Shown here in pieces: positions 22,011-34,448 of a stretch of 64,000 nucleotides of DNA. Origin of the DNA: Fulvia fulva (lineage: Eukaryota; Ascomycota; Dothideomycetes; Mycosphaerellales; Mycosphaerellaceae); assembly GCF_020509005.1 (NCBI RefSeq), contig NC_063018.1, positions 2,418,001 through 2,482,000 of the forward strand. Direction: 5' to 3'. Within the stretch, counting starts at the first letter, position 1. Each line of letters opens with the position of its first letter. The notes beneath the pieces were generated by a model. The model did not search any database, was not told the DNA's origin, and saw only the letters and a list, made by a program, of their open reading frames with translations. Made by a program: the position numbers and the translations under genes.

Positions 22011-23069
22011 CTACGCAGAACTACTGCAGTCTAACAGCCGAGTTTGCAGAAATTCTACAATGTCATCGATCTCCTCGGGCACTTTGTACCAGTGGCCCTC
22101 ATCGTAGTCCTTCCACGTCACGTCCACACCCATGTCTCTCAGGCACTGCACCGCCTTCTGCCCTTTGATCATCTTCACTTTCTCGTCACTCTTGCCGTGG
22201 CCAAGAAATACCAGGGTCCTGAGACAGAGCGGATCTGAAGTGTTTAGTGGTGGAAGATCCATATTGTCTCGGACGAAGTTACAAACACGGGTGGGGACTG
22301 AATCATTGCCGGTCTGTGTGGTTGGGGCGATGTCGTGGTTGTCATGGTCGTCGCCACTTGCAAATGGATCATGTTCGTCGGCCTCGGCGTCGCTAGAAGG
22401 GCCAAGGACATCGTCCTCATCGTCGTCGTCTTCGTCATTCTCATCGTCCGGGGGTTGTCCTTGCAGAATTCGCTCAATGGCTGTCGCGTAAGGTAACCAA
22501 CCACTCATCCCGACAAAGCCACCAAGAGGCGCTGCATCGTCCGTAATTCCTTCGTGGCTCAGCAGCACATGTAAGCTCATAGCACAGCCCTGACTCAGAC
22601 CACCGATGAACACATTGCAAGCACCGAAGTTTGCCACTTCCCCATCAATGATCGCCCTGATTGCTGCCCGCGTTTCTCTCAGGCCGTCAAGCTGCCACTC
22701 TTCCTCTTCTTTGGTCACGCCGTGGCCATCTTGCTCATCAATCGGTACACTGTCGAACCACTGGTTGATGGTCGCCCGATTATACCATTTGGCGCGTCGT
22801 TTCTTGGCTGTGGGAAAGATGAACTTCATATCTGGAAAGTGGTCTGCCATAGTCATGGGGACACCATCATGGCCACACGTCATCGAGGTGTGGCTTTTGA
22901 GGAACTCGAGTCCGAACTTTTCGCCATTGCTGCCGTGGCCGTGGAGCAAGATGAGGCTCTGCTTCTGTGCTCGTTTTGCCACGACGATGAATGGATCAGG
23001 ATGTGAGGCGCGGCTTCCTTTGGTGGTCTTGTTTCCCGTCTCCGATTTGCTCGCTGCTGGGCTTCTCAT
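22011..23069 (-). CDS. Acyl-protein thioesterase / phospholipase-carboxylesterase family alpha/beta hydrolase
   Basis: This is a single exon of 352 residues. ILLHGHGSNGEKF (about 40-52) gives the oxyanion-hole HG motif and GGLSQG holds the nucleophile Ser159. GHGKSDEKV supplies Asp295 and DEGHWYKVPEEIDD supplies His326, so the catalytic triad is complete. The size exceeds the usual family length of about 230 because of an acidic insertion at roughly residues 205-250 (runs of Asp/Glu, PSSDAEADEHD) between the Ser and the Asp. Members remove palmitate from protein cysteines or hydrolyse lysophospholipids and other esters. No signal peptide is present, so the protein is probably cytosolic. The exact substrate cannot be read from sequence. 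Confidence 0.85.
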   Translation of the reverse strand: MRSPAASKSETGNKTTKGSRASHPDPFIVVAKRAQKQSLILLHGHGSNGEKFGLEFLKSHTSMTCGHDGVPMTMADHFPDMKFIFPTAKKRRAKWYNRATINQWFDSVPIDEQDGHGVTKEEEEWQLDGLRETRAAIRAIIDGEVANFGACNVFIGGLSQGCAMSLHVLLSHEGITDDAAPLGGFVGMSGWLPYATAIERILQGQPPDDENDEDDDDEDDVLGPSSDAEADEHDPFASGDDHDNHDIAPTTQTGNDSVPTRVCNFVRDNMDLPPLNTSDPLCLRTLVFLGHGKSDEKVKMIKGQKAVQCLRDMGVDVTWKDYDEGHWYKVPEEIDDIVEFLQTRLLDCSSSA

Positions 23070-23756
23070 CTTGGAAACGATTGATAGCTAGGAATTGTCG
23101 AGTCTTGTGATGAACAGAAGAGTAATTATTCGAGTCAAGATTGCCCTGTCTTGCAAGTTGTCAGGGCAGGTGCGTGCGCTTCAACGGCCGATTCTCGGCA
23201 TAAACCTTGAAGCTTATGTGGCAAAGCACATGCCAACAAGAACTGTTCGTGCTGTGCCTCTGTCACCACGAGTCACGAAGCGCTGACTATGAGCGAGACG
23301 CTGCGTATCATCCGCTGTGCCTCTCAAAGCGATACGACCCCAGTGGGACGATGCGATCGGTCGAGCATGTGGTTGTCTGCTTCCAACACGTTAGGTGCGC
23401 CAGTTGCGGTGGATGCAGTAGGTCAGGCCACGCAAGCATTTTCGAAATGTCCAGCGTCTGCTGTAGCTCAGCGATGAACGACACGCCCAGATGGAGTGTG
23501 CCAACTAGATACGTAAGCCTCGCTATTTGTGAGGCCCTCGAGGGCTCTCAAAATGGTATACCGATGGTCGCTGGCGCTCTGGTTGCAGGCTGTGCCGCTG
23601 ATGACGCCCCGGCGCCTGTATACACGAGGGATACAACAGTAGATCGATGCGCCTGGAGGGCAAGATAGATTAGATCACAGCAATTCCATCATCCAGTATC
23701 CTACCAGTCAGCATCCCCTACATCAACTCCCTTATCTGAATATATCGCTAGAGGTC
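23070..23756. other. Intergenic interval
   Basis: This interval holds the presumed promoter of the thioesterase-like gene and otherwise only short, unconvincing open frames. Confidence 0.35.
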
Positions 23757-24202
23757 TATGTTGGCTTTTGCAACCGGAGACGTCCTGGAGACACTCAACA
23801 CTTGATCTTAATCCTGCGAGCGCCTGGAAATCCGAAGTGCACTTGGTACCACGTCAAAGGAGGCCCACAAGGCGACCAGTCCGGCAAAGGGTATTCTGTA
23901 CACATCGAAGACAACAAGAGGATCGGCAGTCGTGGGATTGAGACCTTGTCTAAAGTCGGTGGCATCTCCGAGACCGATAGAGCTAAGGTGAAGGCCGCCG
24001 TGCAGTCCGTGGAATTATGACGTTGCCAGACGTTCATTGTCGCGGTCCTGGCCAAGCTGGAAAAGAAGCAGCTTGTCGCAAGTGATACCAGCGCCGCATA
24101 CTCAGCCAAAGTAGGAACTCCCCGATCCGCTGGCACCAATTCAAGCACAAAGTCGAGCGGAACAACCAGCAGAGGCTCAAGCAGCGGCACTCGAAGAAGC
24201 TA
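23757..24202 (+). pseudogene. Small fungal ORF broken by an in-frame stop
   Basis: One plus-strand frame reads LILILRAPGNPKCTWYHVKGGPQ, YSVHIEDNKRIGSRGIETLSKVGGIS and DRAKVKAAVQSVEL, then TGA at 24018-24020. It continues in the same frame as RCQTFIVAVLAKLEKKQLV and a Ser/Thr/Gly-rich tail to TAA at about 24202. The order (CTWYHV..GGP, a 'GTISE'-like step, then CQTF/V...A.LE) matches a class of short dothideomycete proteins I recall without function. Protein character on both sides of the stop suggests a single substitution such as CGA to TGA or TGG to TGA. No ATG lies directly at the start of the similarity, so an upstream exon or start is missing too. Confidence 0.5.
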
Positions 24203-24865
24203 AGCAGCGAAGCTGAGATACCCGATTTTGCGAGGTGTTGCAGGCGGTCGGCCGACACACAACGCAGCCTTGGGCGTCTACTGGAGCACACATGATCGAG
24301 GAGAGTCTAGAAGCTTGAGGCAGGGTATGTCCGACTCTTGGAGTTGCAAGGATTTGCCGTGGATCGTTGTAGGGCCGTGTTGATGAATGATGCGTTCGTG
24401 CGGTTGACCTTCATCACTCGTTATGTATCATAGCAGATTGTCGATAGTTCAGTAAACGTACACGTCTTCATCCCACAATATCCCTCGTGTGGAGCAGAAC
24501 GGCGTGCTCGAGAGGATATGGCCGAATGCCACTCCTCCATGCTTAAGGTCCGAGGTGGAGGCGGTCGGTCCATACTGGTGGACAGTGTACTTTTCTATAG
24601 TCGTATTCGCAGTGTCATGTAGCATCAACAGAAGACCATGCCCTTGGATGTGCTGAGGGCATTCATGTGTGTCATGGTAAGAAGGAAGTTACGTTTGGTG
24701 CAGCTAGGGAGGTGCGGGACGAAGCGGGCGCTACTCCTTGGCAGAGGAAGCAACGTCTGCATCAAGAACATATGATGCAGGTGACATACATGCCAAGGAC
24801 AGCAGCATTTCTACGGTAATAAGACGGCCAGTCTGGCAACGAGCTTCAATGCGTCTGCCGAATCG
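24203..24865. promoter_or_regulatory. Upstream region of NOT1
   Basis: This 0.66-kb interval before the NOT1 start codon is the presumed promoter and leader. No coding feature or specific motif can be supported. Confidence 0.4.
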
Positions 24866-27800
24866 ATGAGCCACCCGCAACACTCGAACAGCGGCAACGA
24901 CGACGCACCGGAGCTCTCCACGAGACTCCCTCCCGCACGGACATCCGAGCGAGGATCTGGATCTGGCTTGACGCCGATTCAGAGCCGTCCGCTCGACCAC
25001 CTCCAGAGCCATATTCGACCATCACCGCAGCTCAGGACACAGCTCTCACCCACCGCATCCACATCTACACCCCACTACAATATCGCTGCTGTTGCCGCGA
25101 ATCAGCACATCCGCAGCCGACAGTCATCCGTCTCATCGACCAATTCCTTGAACTGGGGAGACCACGCGACTGCGCCAGCAACAGCGTCGACATCTAACAG
25201 CAACCCATTCCTCGCCAGCACACGCTCGCGAACGCTCGCGTCCTCAGGCAGCCCTCGCCTTGCGGCCTCACTCACGAGCTTGTCGTCTGGAGGTGGCAGC
25301 ACCGGCGGAGGGCCGACCAGATTCCCGCGGCATTCACCTGCCATCTCACTCTCCACCAGCGTCGCCTCACCCGTATCCTCACCACGCAGCGCTAGTGCAT
25401 CATCTTCACAGATCAGCAGTCTGCTCGTCACCCAACTGAACATCCTCCTGAGTACGCTGAAGGACGACTCAGACCGAGGGAAGTGGACGGCGCAGGCGGA
25501 CAAGGTTAGGAAACTGGTCGATGACAGCGGCATGGATTCGAGCATATACCTCCGACGTCTGCTGCAAGGCAGCGCGTCGCAGATCTTCCCCAATGCGCGT
25601 GCTGCGCCAGCCGGACAGGACAATGCCGGAAGCTACCAGCTGTTCAGTGAGGAGATGATGAAGATAGCAAAGGAGCCACAGCAAGCCGAAAAAATTGCAC
25701 AGGCATTGGACACGAACGAGGGCGAGCTGTTCCGAGACTTTGACTTACCACAACTCATCAGCCACTTCAAGCTTGATGCACTCAGTCAGATAGCACTAGC
25801 ACTTGCGTGCAGGACGGCTTTGAAGGCTGATCTAAGGGCAAAAGGTACGTTCCAGCAGACATTACCGTGATCCGGCCTAAGTATTGATTGGAAGCTAACT
25901 CCTGCAGCGGACAAACATATCGCGACCACCTGGCCGCTCTTCCTCCAATACGTCTCGCAGCCACAGTCCGCCGATCCCGATTCCGACTATTCACCTTTAG
26001 TACTGGCGACGATTGTCGAGCGCACCGTCCTCGAGCCACCGGAGAAGTTGGAGGACGAGAAGCGCGACAATCTCTTCCTCGCGATCAAATTACGTTACAT
26101 CAATCACCTCCGTACACGAATACCAGTCGCCGTCGAGTCGGCCATGTTCCTCGATGAGCTCTTCGCGTCTCAGGACTCGCGTCTGGCCAAAGTCGTGCAG
26201 AGAGCGGGACCACGCAGTACGAGCAGCATTGAAATGTGCAGAGACATGCTGGCGGGCGTCGAGACGCGTGACATATCATACAACCAGGTCGCGAGCGCCC
26301 TCCTGTTCATGGTCATCGTTCAGGGCGGAGACCTCTATGATGCTGGCATCTTCGTGGATGCACTGCGACTACACCGGGCAGGAGCCAAGATCGACTGGAC
26401 GGATGTGGTGCAAGGTTTCGACAGAGAAAACCTGAGGGTCACGAAGAAGCAGTTCCTAGCGCTGTACAATGCGCTGCTGCCGCTTGCAAAAGAGTACAGC
26501 AATTTGGACATCCAATTGATGTGGGGAGGCCAATGGCAGTATGAGGAAACACAACTGAGCTTCGTGGTCGCATTCTTGGCCACTACACCGGAAGAGTTGG
26601 ACGTTGGTCAGATACCGAACCTCCGGCAGTGCTTCGAGCTCACCGAGTTTGCGACCGCATCACAGAGCGTCAAGGACTTTGCAGAGCAGGCGCTCAGGCA
26701 TCCTCTGGTGTCGCGAGACGCTACGCAGGCGTTGTTCTCCATGATATTCCGCTCGCAGGAAAGCTACAGCGTGGCTCAGATGCTTGGCATACCGGATACC
26801 GTTATCAACCAGAACATGCCCGTGTTCGTCTGCGCAGCGTCGGCTATCCCCAAACCATGGGCACCCCTGCAGGACCAGGCGCTCAAGCAGCTCCTCTTTC
26901 CGTTCGTACTCAAGCGACATGAGAACTACGACTTCGTGATGCATGCGCTATGGCAGCACGACAAGACTTGGTTAGCTGGTAAACTGGTCGAGTTCTACGC
27001 GCAGGAGCTTAACTTGCTACGGCCGATCTACGAGCACGCCCAAGAGCATAGCTGGCTGGCCGATCTTCTGACACTGCACAACCATTTTGCCATCGATCTG
27101 GCTGCCTACGCGCACGGTATGGGCCACTGTGATTTGGAAGAGTGGGCGCAACAACTGATCGCTGGCATGAATCCTCTGGAATTCGTACGAGCCTTGTACA
27201 GCTTTCTCAAGATGAAGATGGACGATGAAAACAACGTTCAGCGTGAGCACCTACAGCCTACGATGACCTCGTTAACCATCAAGACTGTGCACACACTGCT
27301 TTTGCTCATCTCGGAGAATGTGCCGGACGACACGATCGGGACCTTGCTGAAACAGTGCCTTCAAACGTGGCCGCGACTGTTCAATTATGGCGAAGATGAT
27401 GCGCGCAACGAGATCATTGAGACTCTGTGTCAGCAAGGTCACGCACTGCCCGAGAGCGCCACGAAGGAGATGGAAGATCGCTACAAGCTCATGTACAGTG
27501 GGACTACTACTCCTGACGACGTCGTGACCGAGCTTAACAGACTCAAAACATCAGAGGACCCAAACGAGCAAGACCTGTTTGCTGCTATGCTGTTTGGGTT
27601 GTTCGAAGAGTACAGCTGTTTTGGGGAGTATCCCAACGAGGCGCTAGCTGTTACCGCGGTCTTGTTTGGCGGTCTCATCGCTCGGAATGTGCTGTTCGGC
27701 ATCGCTGAGCAAGCTGCCATCTTCATGATGGTAGAAGCAGCCTCAGAGTCTACCCAGGAGGACCCTATGTACAAGTTCGGCTTGCAAGCACTGATCCACT

Positions 27801-30800
27801 GCATTCCGAGACTGAAAGAATGGCCGCTACTCGCGGAACGGATCTTTCACACTCCCAACCTCCGCAGCACACAAGTCTGGACCGCTGCTGAGGCAGTTGT
27901 CAAGAAGATGCAGCACGAAAATCTGGGCATGAACGGCGATGGCGCGAATGGCATCACTAATGGAGTTGTCGATGACGACTTCTCTGCAGAAGCTGCCATA
28001 CCTGCGTTCACGGCGATTCAGGTCGACCCGCCGTTACGCGAGAGCTTCTACGAGGACCCGAACGAAGACATCTCCGACAAGGTGACTTTCGTGCTCAACA
28101 ACGTTTCCAAGCGCAACCTGGAAGAGAAGTTTAAGGAAATCGAATCAGCGCTCGAGGATAAGTACCACTCGTGGTTCGCTCACTATCTCGTGGAGGAGCT
28201 CGCGAAATCGCAGCCCAACTTTCAGTCTTTATATCTCAGCGTGTTGGACAAATTCAACCAGAAGCCACTGTGGGCGGAAGTCCTGCGAGAGACCTACATG
28301 AGCTGTCAGAAGATGATCAACGCGCAGTCAACGATGGACAACCAGCACGAGCGAGCGACCTTGAAGAATCTTGCCGTGTGGCTGGGCTCAATCACCTTGG
28401 CTCGGAACCAGCCGATACTACACCGAAACCTATCCTTCAAAGAGCTGCTGCTCGAAGGATACGACACTCAGCGACAACTCGTCGCTATCCCCTTTACCTG
28501 CAAGACCCTCGTCCAAGCGGCGCATTCCAAGGTGTTTCGACCCCCTAATCCATGGATTGTGGAGATTCTCAGCATACTTGCCGAACTTTACCACGCCACG
28601 GACCTCAAGCTTAATTTGAAGTTCGAGATCGAAATGTTGTTCCGCGAGTTTCAGCTGGAGATGAATGAGATTCCGATGTCTGAGGCCATCCGGTCTCGGC
28701 CTCTGCTCGATTTAGCGATGATGAATTACGTACCCGATGGACCAGACGCCTTTGGTGACATGGCACTCATGGGCCTCTCCAAGCGTGGTCCCAACGAGCG
28801 CTTCTCGCCTGATGCAGTAATTCAAGCAGTCCCCGATCTCGGCGGGATGCTCCAGATTCCTCAAGCTGTTGGAGCCATCACTCAACAGCAGATGCGCAGC
28901 ATATTCGTTAACGCCGCGCAGCAAGCGATCTATGAAATCATTGCACCTGTCGTGGAACGCTCAGTCACGATAGCTTCGATCTCCACCTCAGAGCTGATTC
29001 AGAAGGACTTCAACACCGAAGGTGACGTCGACAAGATGCGGAATTCTGCCCACACCATGGTGAGGGCGCTCTCTGGCAGTTTGGCCTTGGTTACTTGCAA
29101 AGAACCACTCCGCATGAGCATCACAAATAACATCCGGCTTCTAGCGGCAAGGTCTCTGCCTGAGCAGCTGCCTGAAGGACAAATCCTCATGTTTGTGAAC
29201 GACAACATCGATACTGTCTGCAGTCTAGTCGAGCGTGCGGCCGAGGAGCACTCGCTGGCTGAGATCAATCTCCAGCTCCAGCAAGCCTTTGAGGATCGCA
29301 GACAGCACAACGAGCAGCGACCGAACGAGCCGTTCTCTCAGCAGTCTGTAAGTCGCTGGGCAACCCTCATACCGGATCCTTACCGACAGGACCAAAATGG
29401 TCTCAATCGCCAGCAATTGGCTCTTTACGAGGAATTTGGACGCGTCGCTAGATTGACACCTGCGGTGCACGCCAACAGCATCTCACAGGACAGTAGTCGC
29501 CAATTGCCCGACGTGCTACCTGAGAACTATCTGCCAAGCCTGCAGACCCCAGCAGAGGCTCCTGCAATGCCACGACCAACACAGCAAAGAACCATTGGTC
29601 CTGCCGTCAATGGCTACATGGACAATCCCAACATCGGCCAGCGCATCATGGAGCTCATAGAAGAGCTGCAGCAGACTTCCAGAGAAGCTCCAGAGGAACA
29701 CATCAGCGAGATTGGAGAAGGCGCGCCGATCCGACGAGTGTATGGGGAACTTGTCGGCCTCATAGAACGAGCTCCTGGACTCGACGCTCTTGCCGTTAAC
29801 TCTGGCATGCAGTGCTTGAACGTGGTGTACAACACTGCACAAAAGCGGCTCGAGGTTGAAGTCTTCGTGCGCTTGCTTACACAATTATGCCGCATGTCCA
29901 CTGCAGCCGGCAGGAACATAACCATGCAGCTCGCCACCGCAGACAATGATCACATGTACAACGCAGCAGCAACTGTCGCGCTGCACAATGAGGGACTGTT
30001 GGAGCTGCAGCACATCGACACTCAGATTGCCAAGGGGATCAAGTCTAAGAGACATGTTGCTCTGCCATTTTTGAAGGAAATTGTGGATGAGCTCCTGCTC
30101 GGGGACAACCCTATGTCATTCCGCACAGACTTCGTGCTTACTTATGAAGCGCTGAGCAACTGGCTTCATGAAGAGCCAGGTCTCGACCTTGGACGCGAAA
30201 TCATGACCAAGCTTCAGCTTCCAGCCAACCAGGTCAATGGGATGCCAAGTCCAGAGTCCGACAGCAACAAGATCGACCAACATGAGTACATCTTCGAAGA
30301 GTGGGTGCGCCTGCAGAGAAAGGATCTGCCGGACCGCACCCACCTCGCTTTCATGCAGCAGATTCATAATCGAGGCGTGATCGCGCACGAAGAGGAGGCC
30401 ATCAAATTCTTCCGTGCCTGCTTGGACATGTCGTGCGCTGAGTATGACAGGATCAGTGCCGTGCCATACGCCACTTTGGACCAAGCTTACGTTCACATCG
30501 ATGCGCTGGCCAAGCTGATCGCTATGATGGTCATCTTCCAGAGCACCAGCGACGGCGAGCCGCAAGCGAACAAGGCGAAGCCGTTCGCAGCTCTTATTCG
30601 CCTGGTCATCTTGATCATGAACGACCACCACAGGAGGTACCGTGAACGCTTCAATGGCAGGGTCTACTTCCGGCTGTTCTCAACATTCCTGTGCGAGGTT
30701 CATGGATATCGCCAGCAGTTGACCATCGAGCAGTCGCAGGCCATCTTTGGCGAGTTCGCCAACGCGCTGCAAGTACTGCAGCCAAGATACTTCCCAGGCT

Positions 30801-31783
30801 TTATGCATGGTTGGCTGTCGCTGCTCGGACACCGCTTGTTCCTCGGCCATTTCCTGGACGGTCAAGGCCGTACCAACGGAGGATGGGACACATACACCAG
30901 ACTTGTGCACATCCTGCTGGTCAACCTTGGAGATCTGCTGTCCATGTCAGATGTTCCGGCTGTCGTGCTGGATTACTACAGAGGTGTGATCCGCTTCTTC
31001 CTCATGCTGCACCACGACTTCCCAGAATTCTTGATCGAGAACCACATGCAATTGGATGCCAGTATTCCCGTGCAATGTGTGCAACTGCTCAACATCGTCA
31101 ACAGTGCAACACCGCGCACTGTTTACAACGATCAGCCAGACCCATTCACGCCAGGCCTCAAGATCAACAGACTGGAACAAGTCCGTCAGGCACCAGCCGT
31201 ACACTCCACCATGAGCAACGTGCTGGATGAAGCGGGCATCAGAACAGCTATCGACCGCATCTGCGAAGGAGGCGATATCAGCGAGCAAGACTTCGGAACC
31301 ATCGTGTCTGCCGTTGACCGATCAGACGGCCAGACGAGCGCCATCCTCGTTAACGCGCTCGTTCTCTACGTCGGCGTCCACGCCACGTCCGCATCCTCGG
31401 TCTTCTCCTCCGCAGCTGCACCAGCACGACTTCTCGAACGACTTCTACGTGAATCTCGCGAGCAGGCTCGCTATTACTTGATCACCGCGATGGCCAACCA
31501 GGTGAGGTACATCAACGCCCACACACATTACTTCTCCACAGCTTTACAGCACATGTTCAGCATCGGTTCCCCAGAACTCCAGGAGCAGATCATGCGCCTG
31601 CTGTGCGAGCGCGCCGTACCTCGACCACACCCCTGGGGCATCATTGTCATGCTCCTCGAGATGATGAAGAACCAGACCTACGACCTCTGGAACCTGCCGT
31701 TCATGAAGGCTGCGCCGCAGGTCGAGCACATGCTTGTGGGACTTGCTCACAGGCAGGATCATGGATGGAGTGGGGTGATGTAG
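24866..31783 (+). CDS. NOT1: CCR4-NOT complex scaffold subunit NOT1
   Basis: Two exons, 24866-25844 and 25908-31783, give 2284 residues, the size expected for NOT1/CNOT1. The 63-nt intron starts GTACGT and ends CTGCAG. NOT1 scaffolds the CCR4-NOT deadenylase, which shortens mRNA poly(A) tails and represses translation. Residues 1 to about 190 are Ser/Thr/Pro-rich and disordered. An alpha-helical HEAT-like N-terminal half follows. The MIF4G-like segment that docks CAF1/CCR4 starts near residue 1046 (DKVTFVLNNVSKRNLEEKFKEI). A CAF40-binding (DUF3819) region lies at about 1320-1460. The NOT1 C-terminal superfamily at about 1770-2284 contains LQPRYFPGFMHGWLSLLGHR, WDTYTRLVHILLVNLGDL and INRLEQVRQAP, and docks NOT2/NOT5. 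The long second exon has no interruptions. Confidence 0.96.
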
Positions 31784-32863
31784 GATGCATCATTCCCAGC
31801 TCCATCGTAAGGGAGGGTGGACTCTTGTCTAAAAAGAGAGGTGGTAATTTTGATGAGACAGAGAAAGAAAAATTCTAGCTATAGGACCCTTCATTTTGAC
31901 GAGAAGGGAAGGAAGCACTGTACTAGGTCTGTTGTTACTGTTGTTATTGCATTGGGAGGAGTTTGAATGAAGACGGGATGGGGGTGGGGGTGGACTACTT
32001 ACTACCTACTGTTGATGAAGTGGCACGACCTTTGATGCATTGTAGAATAGTGCTGAGTGAAGAGGGAATGAAGTCTGTGTGATATCCCTAGCCACCTTCC
32101 ATCACCATGGAACTTTCGAGCACATTTCTAATCTGTAATGTGGCAGGCAGAGGTTCTCTCCGAAGGTTCAGGTCGAATTATCACGGACATCACTCGTATG
32201 CTGAGACAGTACTGAAGTCTGTGAGTAGAGCAAACAATGACGACGATTCTAGCCTGGACCATCGAAGCGCCACAGTAATGGCCCTGCGATACAAATACTT
32301 TCGAAAGTGCTTGTTTATCTTCTCGTGTCGTCTTCAGAAAGTCCCACTATTGCCCCGGTCTCCTTCAATTTGAGACCCGCAGACGACAGCTCCCAGATCA
32401 GCGTTGCGGTACTGTAGGCGAGTACAGACGTTGCGGTCTGTGGTGCTCCAGGACTTGACCGATGTTATGGTGAAGATGTCGCTCTCATCTGCCGTATCGA
32501 GCCAGCTGCGGCTACTGCGGAGGTCGCGAACGGAACGCGGCCATCAAATCACACTCCTGTCATTGGTTCGTCGTTCTACCTGCCACGATACAACGTGTGG
32601 GGATCTCGGTCGGGGCAGTGGAGAACGAGAACAGGCCTGCTGTCTTGCCTCTCGTGCCTCTCTGCCGCGGGACGAGGCCGTTCATGAGGCTGGATGCACT
32701 ACGCCATTGAAGTCTGTGAGTGTTAAAGATCTGAGAGGCATCCTGTTGCTATTCTTCGTTATTCCCCTCCTTCGATCTTGTGTACCCTACCTGCTGCATT
32801 GCATCTATCAGTAGCTCTCTTGTGCTACTTACCTTGACCAGCAGCACGAAGAAGACGACCATC
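31784..32863. other. Intergenic interval of 1.1 kb
   Basis: AT-rich stretches just after NOT1 (31,840-31,960) are likely 3' leader, and a short G-rich run follows (GGGGTGGGGGTGG at about 31,980-31,995). The right end is the promoter of the flavocytochrome gene. Open frames here lack protein character. Confidence 0.35.
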
Positions 32864-34448
32864 ATGAACCACCAAGGCTCGAAGCAGGACCAAGCGACCA
32901 AGCTCACTGGAGAGGAGATCGCAAAGCACAATGATCGTGAAAGCTGCTGGGTCATTGTCCACGGCAAGGCATACGACGTGACGGAGTGTATGTCAAACCA
33001 GATCCATTGCGTCGCTTCCAACTGACATGCTCGCCACAGTCCTACCAGAACACCCCGGAGGCCCCAAGATCATCCTAAAGTATGCCGGCAAAGACGCAAC
33101 CGAAGAATACGAACCCATCCACCCTCCCGACACCCTCGACAAGTTCTTGGACAAATCGAAGCATCTGGGCGAGGTGGACATGTGCACCGTTGAGCAAGAA
33201 GAGAAGAAATTTGACCCAGAAGAGGAAGAGCGACAAGAGCGTATCAAGCACATGCCAATCCTCGAGCAATGCTACAACCTCATGGACTTCGAGGCTGTAG
33301 CACGACGGGTGATGAAGAAGACGGCGTGGGCATATTACTCCAGTGGCGCGGACGATGAGATCACAATGCGAGAGAACCATTCTGCATTTCATAAGATTTG
33401 GTTCCGGCCGAGGATTCTGCAGGACGTGGAGAACATTGATCTGAGCACGACGATGTTGGGGACGAAGTGTTCGATTCCATTCTATGTAACGGCAACGGCG
33501 TTGGGCAAGCTTGGAAATCCCGAGGGAGAGGTTGTACTTACGCGGGGCGCGAAGAAGCATGATGTGATTCAGATGATCCCGACGCTGGCTTCGTGCTCAT
33601 TTGATGAGATTGTGGATGCGAAGGAAGGCGATCAGGTGCAATGGTTGCAGCTGTATGTCAACAAGGACCGCGAGATCACGAAGCGCATTGTGCAGCATGC
33701 AGAGAAGCGTGGTTGCAAGGGTCTCTTCATCACAGTTGACGCACCACAGCTTGGACGACGAGAGAAGGATATGCGCTCGAAGTTCGACGACACTGGATCG
33801 AATGTGCAAAACACTGGCGGCGACAATGTCGATCGATCACAGGGTGCTGCTCGTGCGATTTCCTCGTTCATCGATCCGGCTCTGTCGTGGAAGGACATTC
33901 CGTGGTTCCTGTGTATTACGAAGATGCCAATCATCCTCAAGGGCGTCCAGAGAGTGGAAGATGTCATCCAGGCTATTGCTGCTGGTGTCCAAGGTGTTGT
34001 TCTTTCCAACCACGGCGGTCGACAGCTGGATACTGCTCGCTCTGGTATCGAAATTCTCGCCGAAGTCATGCCAGAGCTGAGGCGACTGGGTCTTGACAAC
34101 AAGATCGAGATCTTCATCGATGGAGGCGTCCGAAGAGCGACAGACATCATCAAGGCTCTTTGCCTGGGTGCAACTGGAGTCGGCATTGGTCGACCTTTCC
34201 TGTTCGCCATGAGTGCCTACGGACTTCCAGGTGTGGATCGTGCTATGCAGCTGCTCAAGGACGAGATGGAGATGAACATGCGTCTGATAGGATGCAACGA
34301 TGTCAGCCAGCTGGGGCCGGAGTTTGTGGACACGCGGGCTTTGAGCATGCACACAACTGGCGTGCCATCCGATATCAGGTCGCTGGAGTCGTATGACCCT
34401 ATGATCGGGCCCAGGTCGCCGGTGTGGGAGCAGAAGGCTAAGTTGTAG
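32864..34448 (+). CDS. Flavocytochrome b2-type L-lactate dehydrogenase (FMN-dependent alpha-hydroxy-acid dehydrogenase)
   Basis: Two exons, 32864-32987 and 33040-34448, give 510 residues. The 52-nt intron (GTATGT...CACAG) interrupts the cytochrome b5 domain at Phe42. His46 (in PEHPGG) and His69 (in YEPIHPP) are the two haem ligands, spaced by 23 as in flavocytochrome b2. The FMN barrel follows: [39 protein letters not shown] (catalytic His366), [29 protein letters not shown]. These enzymes oxidise L-lactate or a similar 2-hydroxy acid and pass electrons through haem to cytochrome c. The protein begins almost directly with the b5 domain. The N-terminal presequence of yeast CYB2, which targets it to the intermembrane space, is not visible, so location and substrate (lactate versus mandelate-like) remain open. 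Confidence 0.92.
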
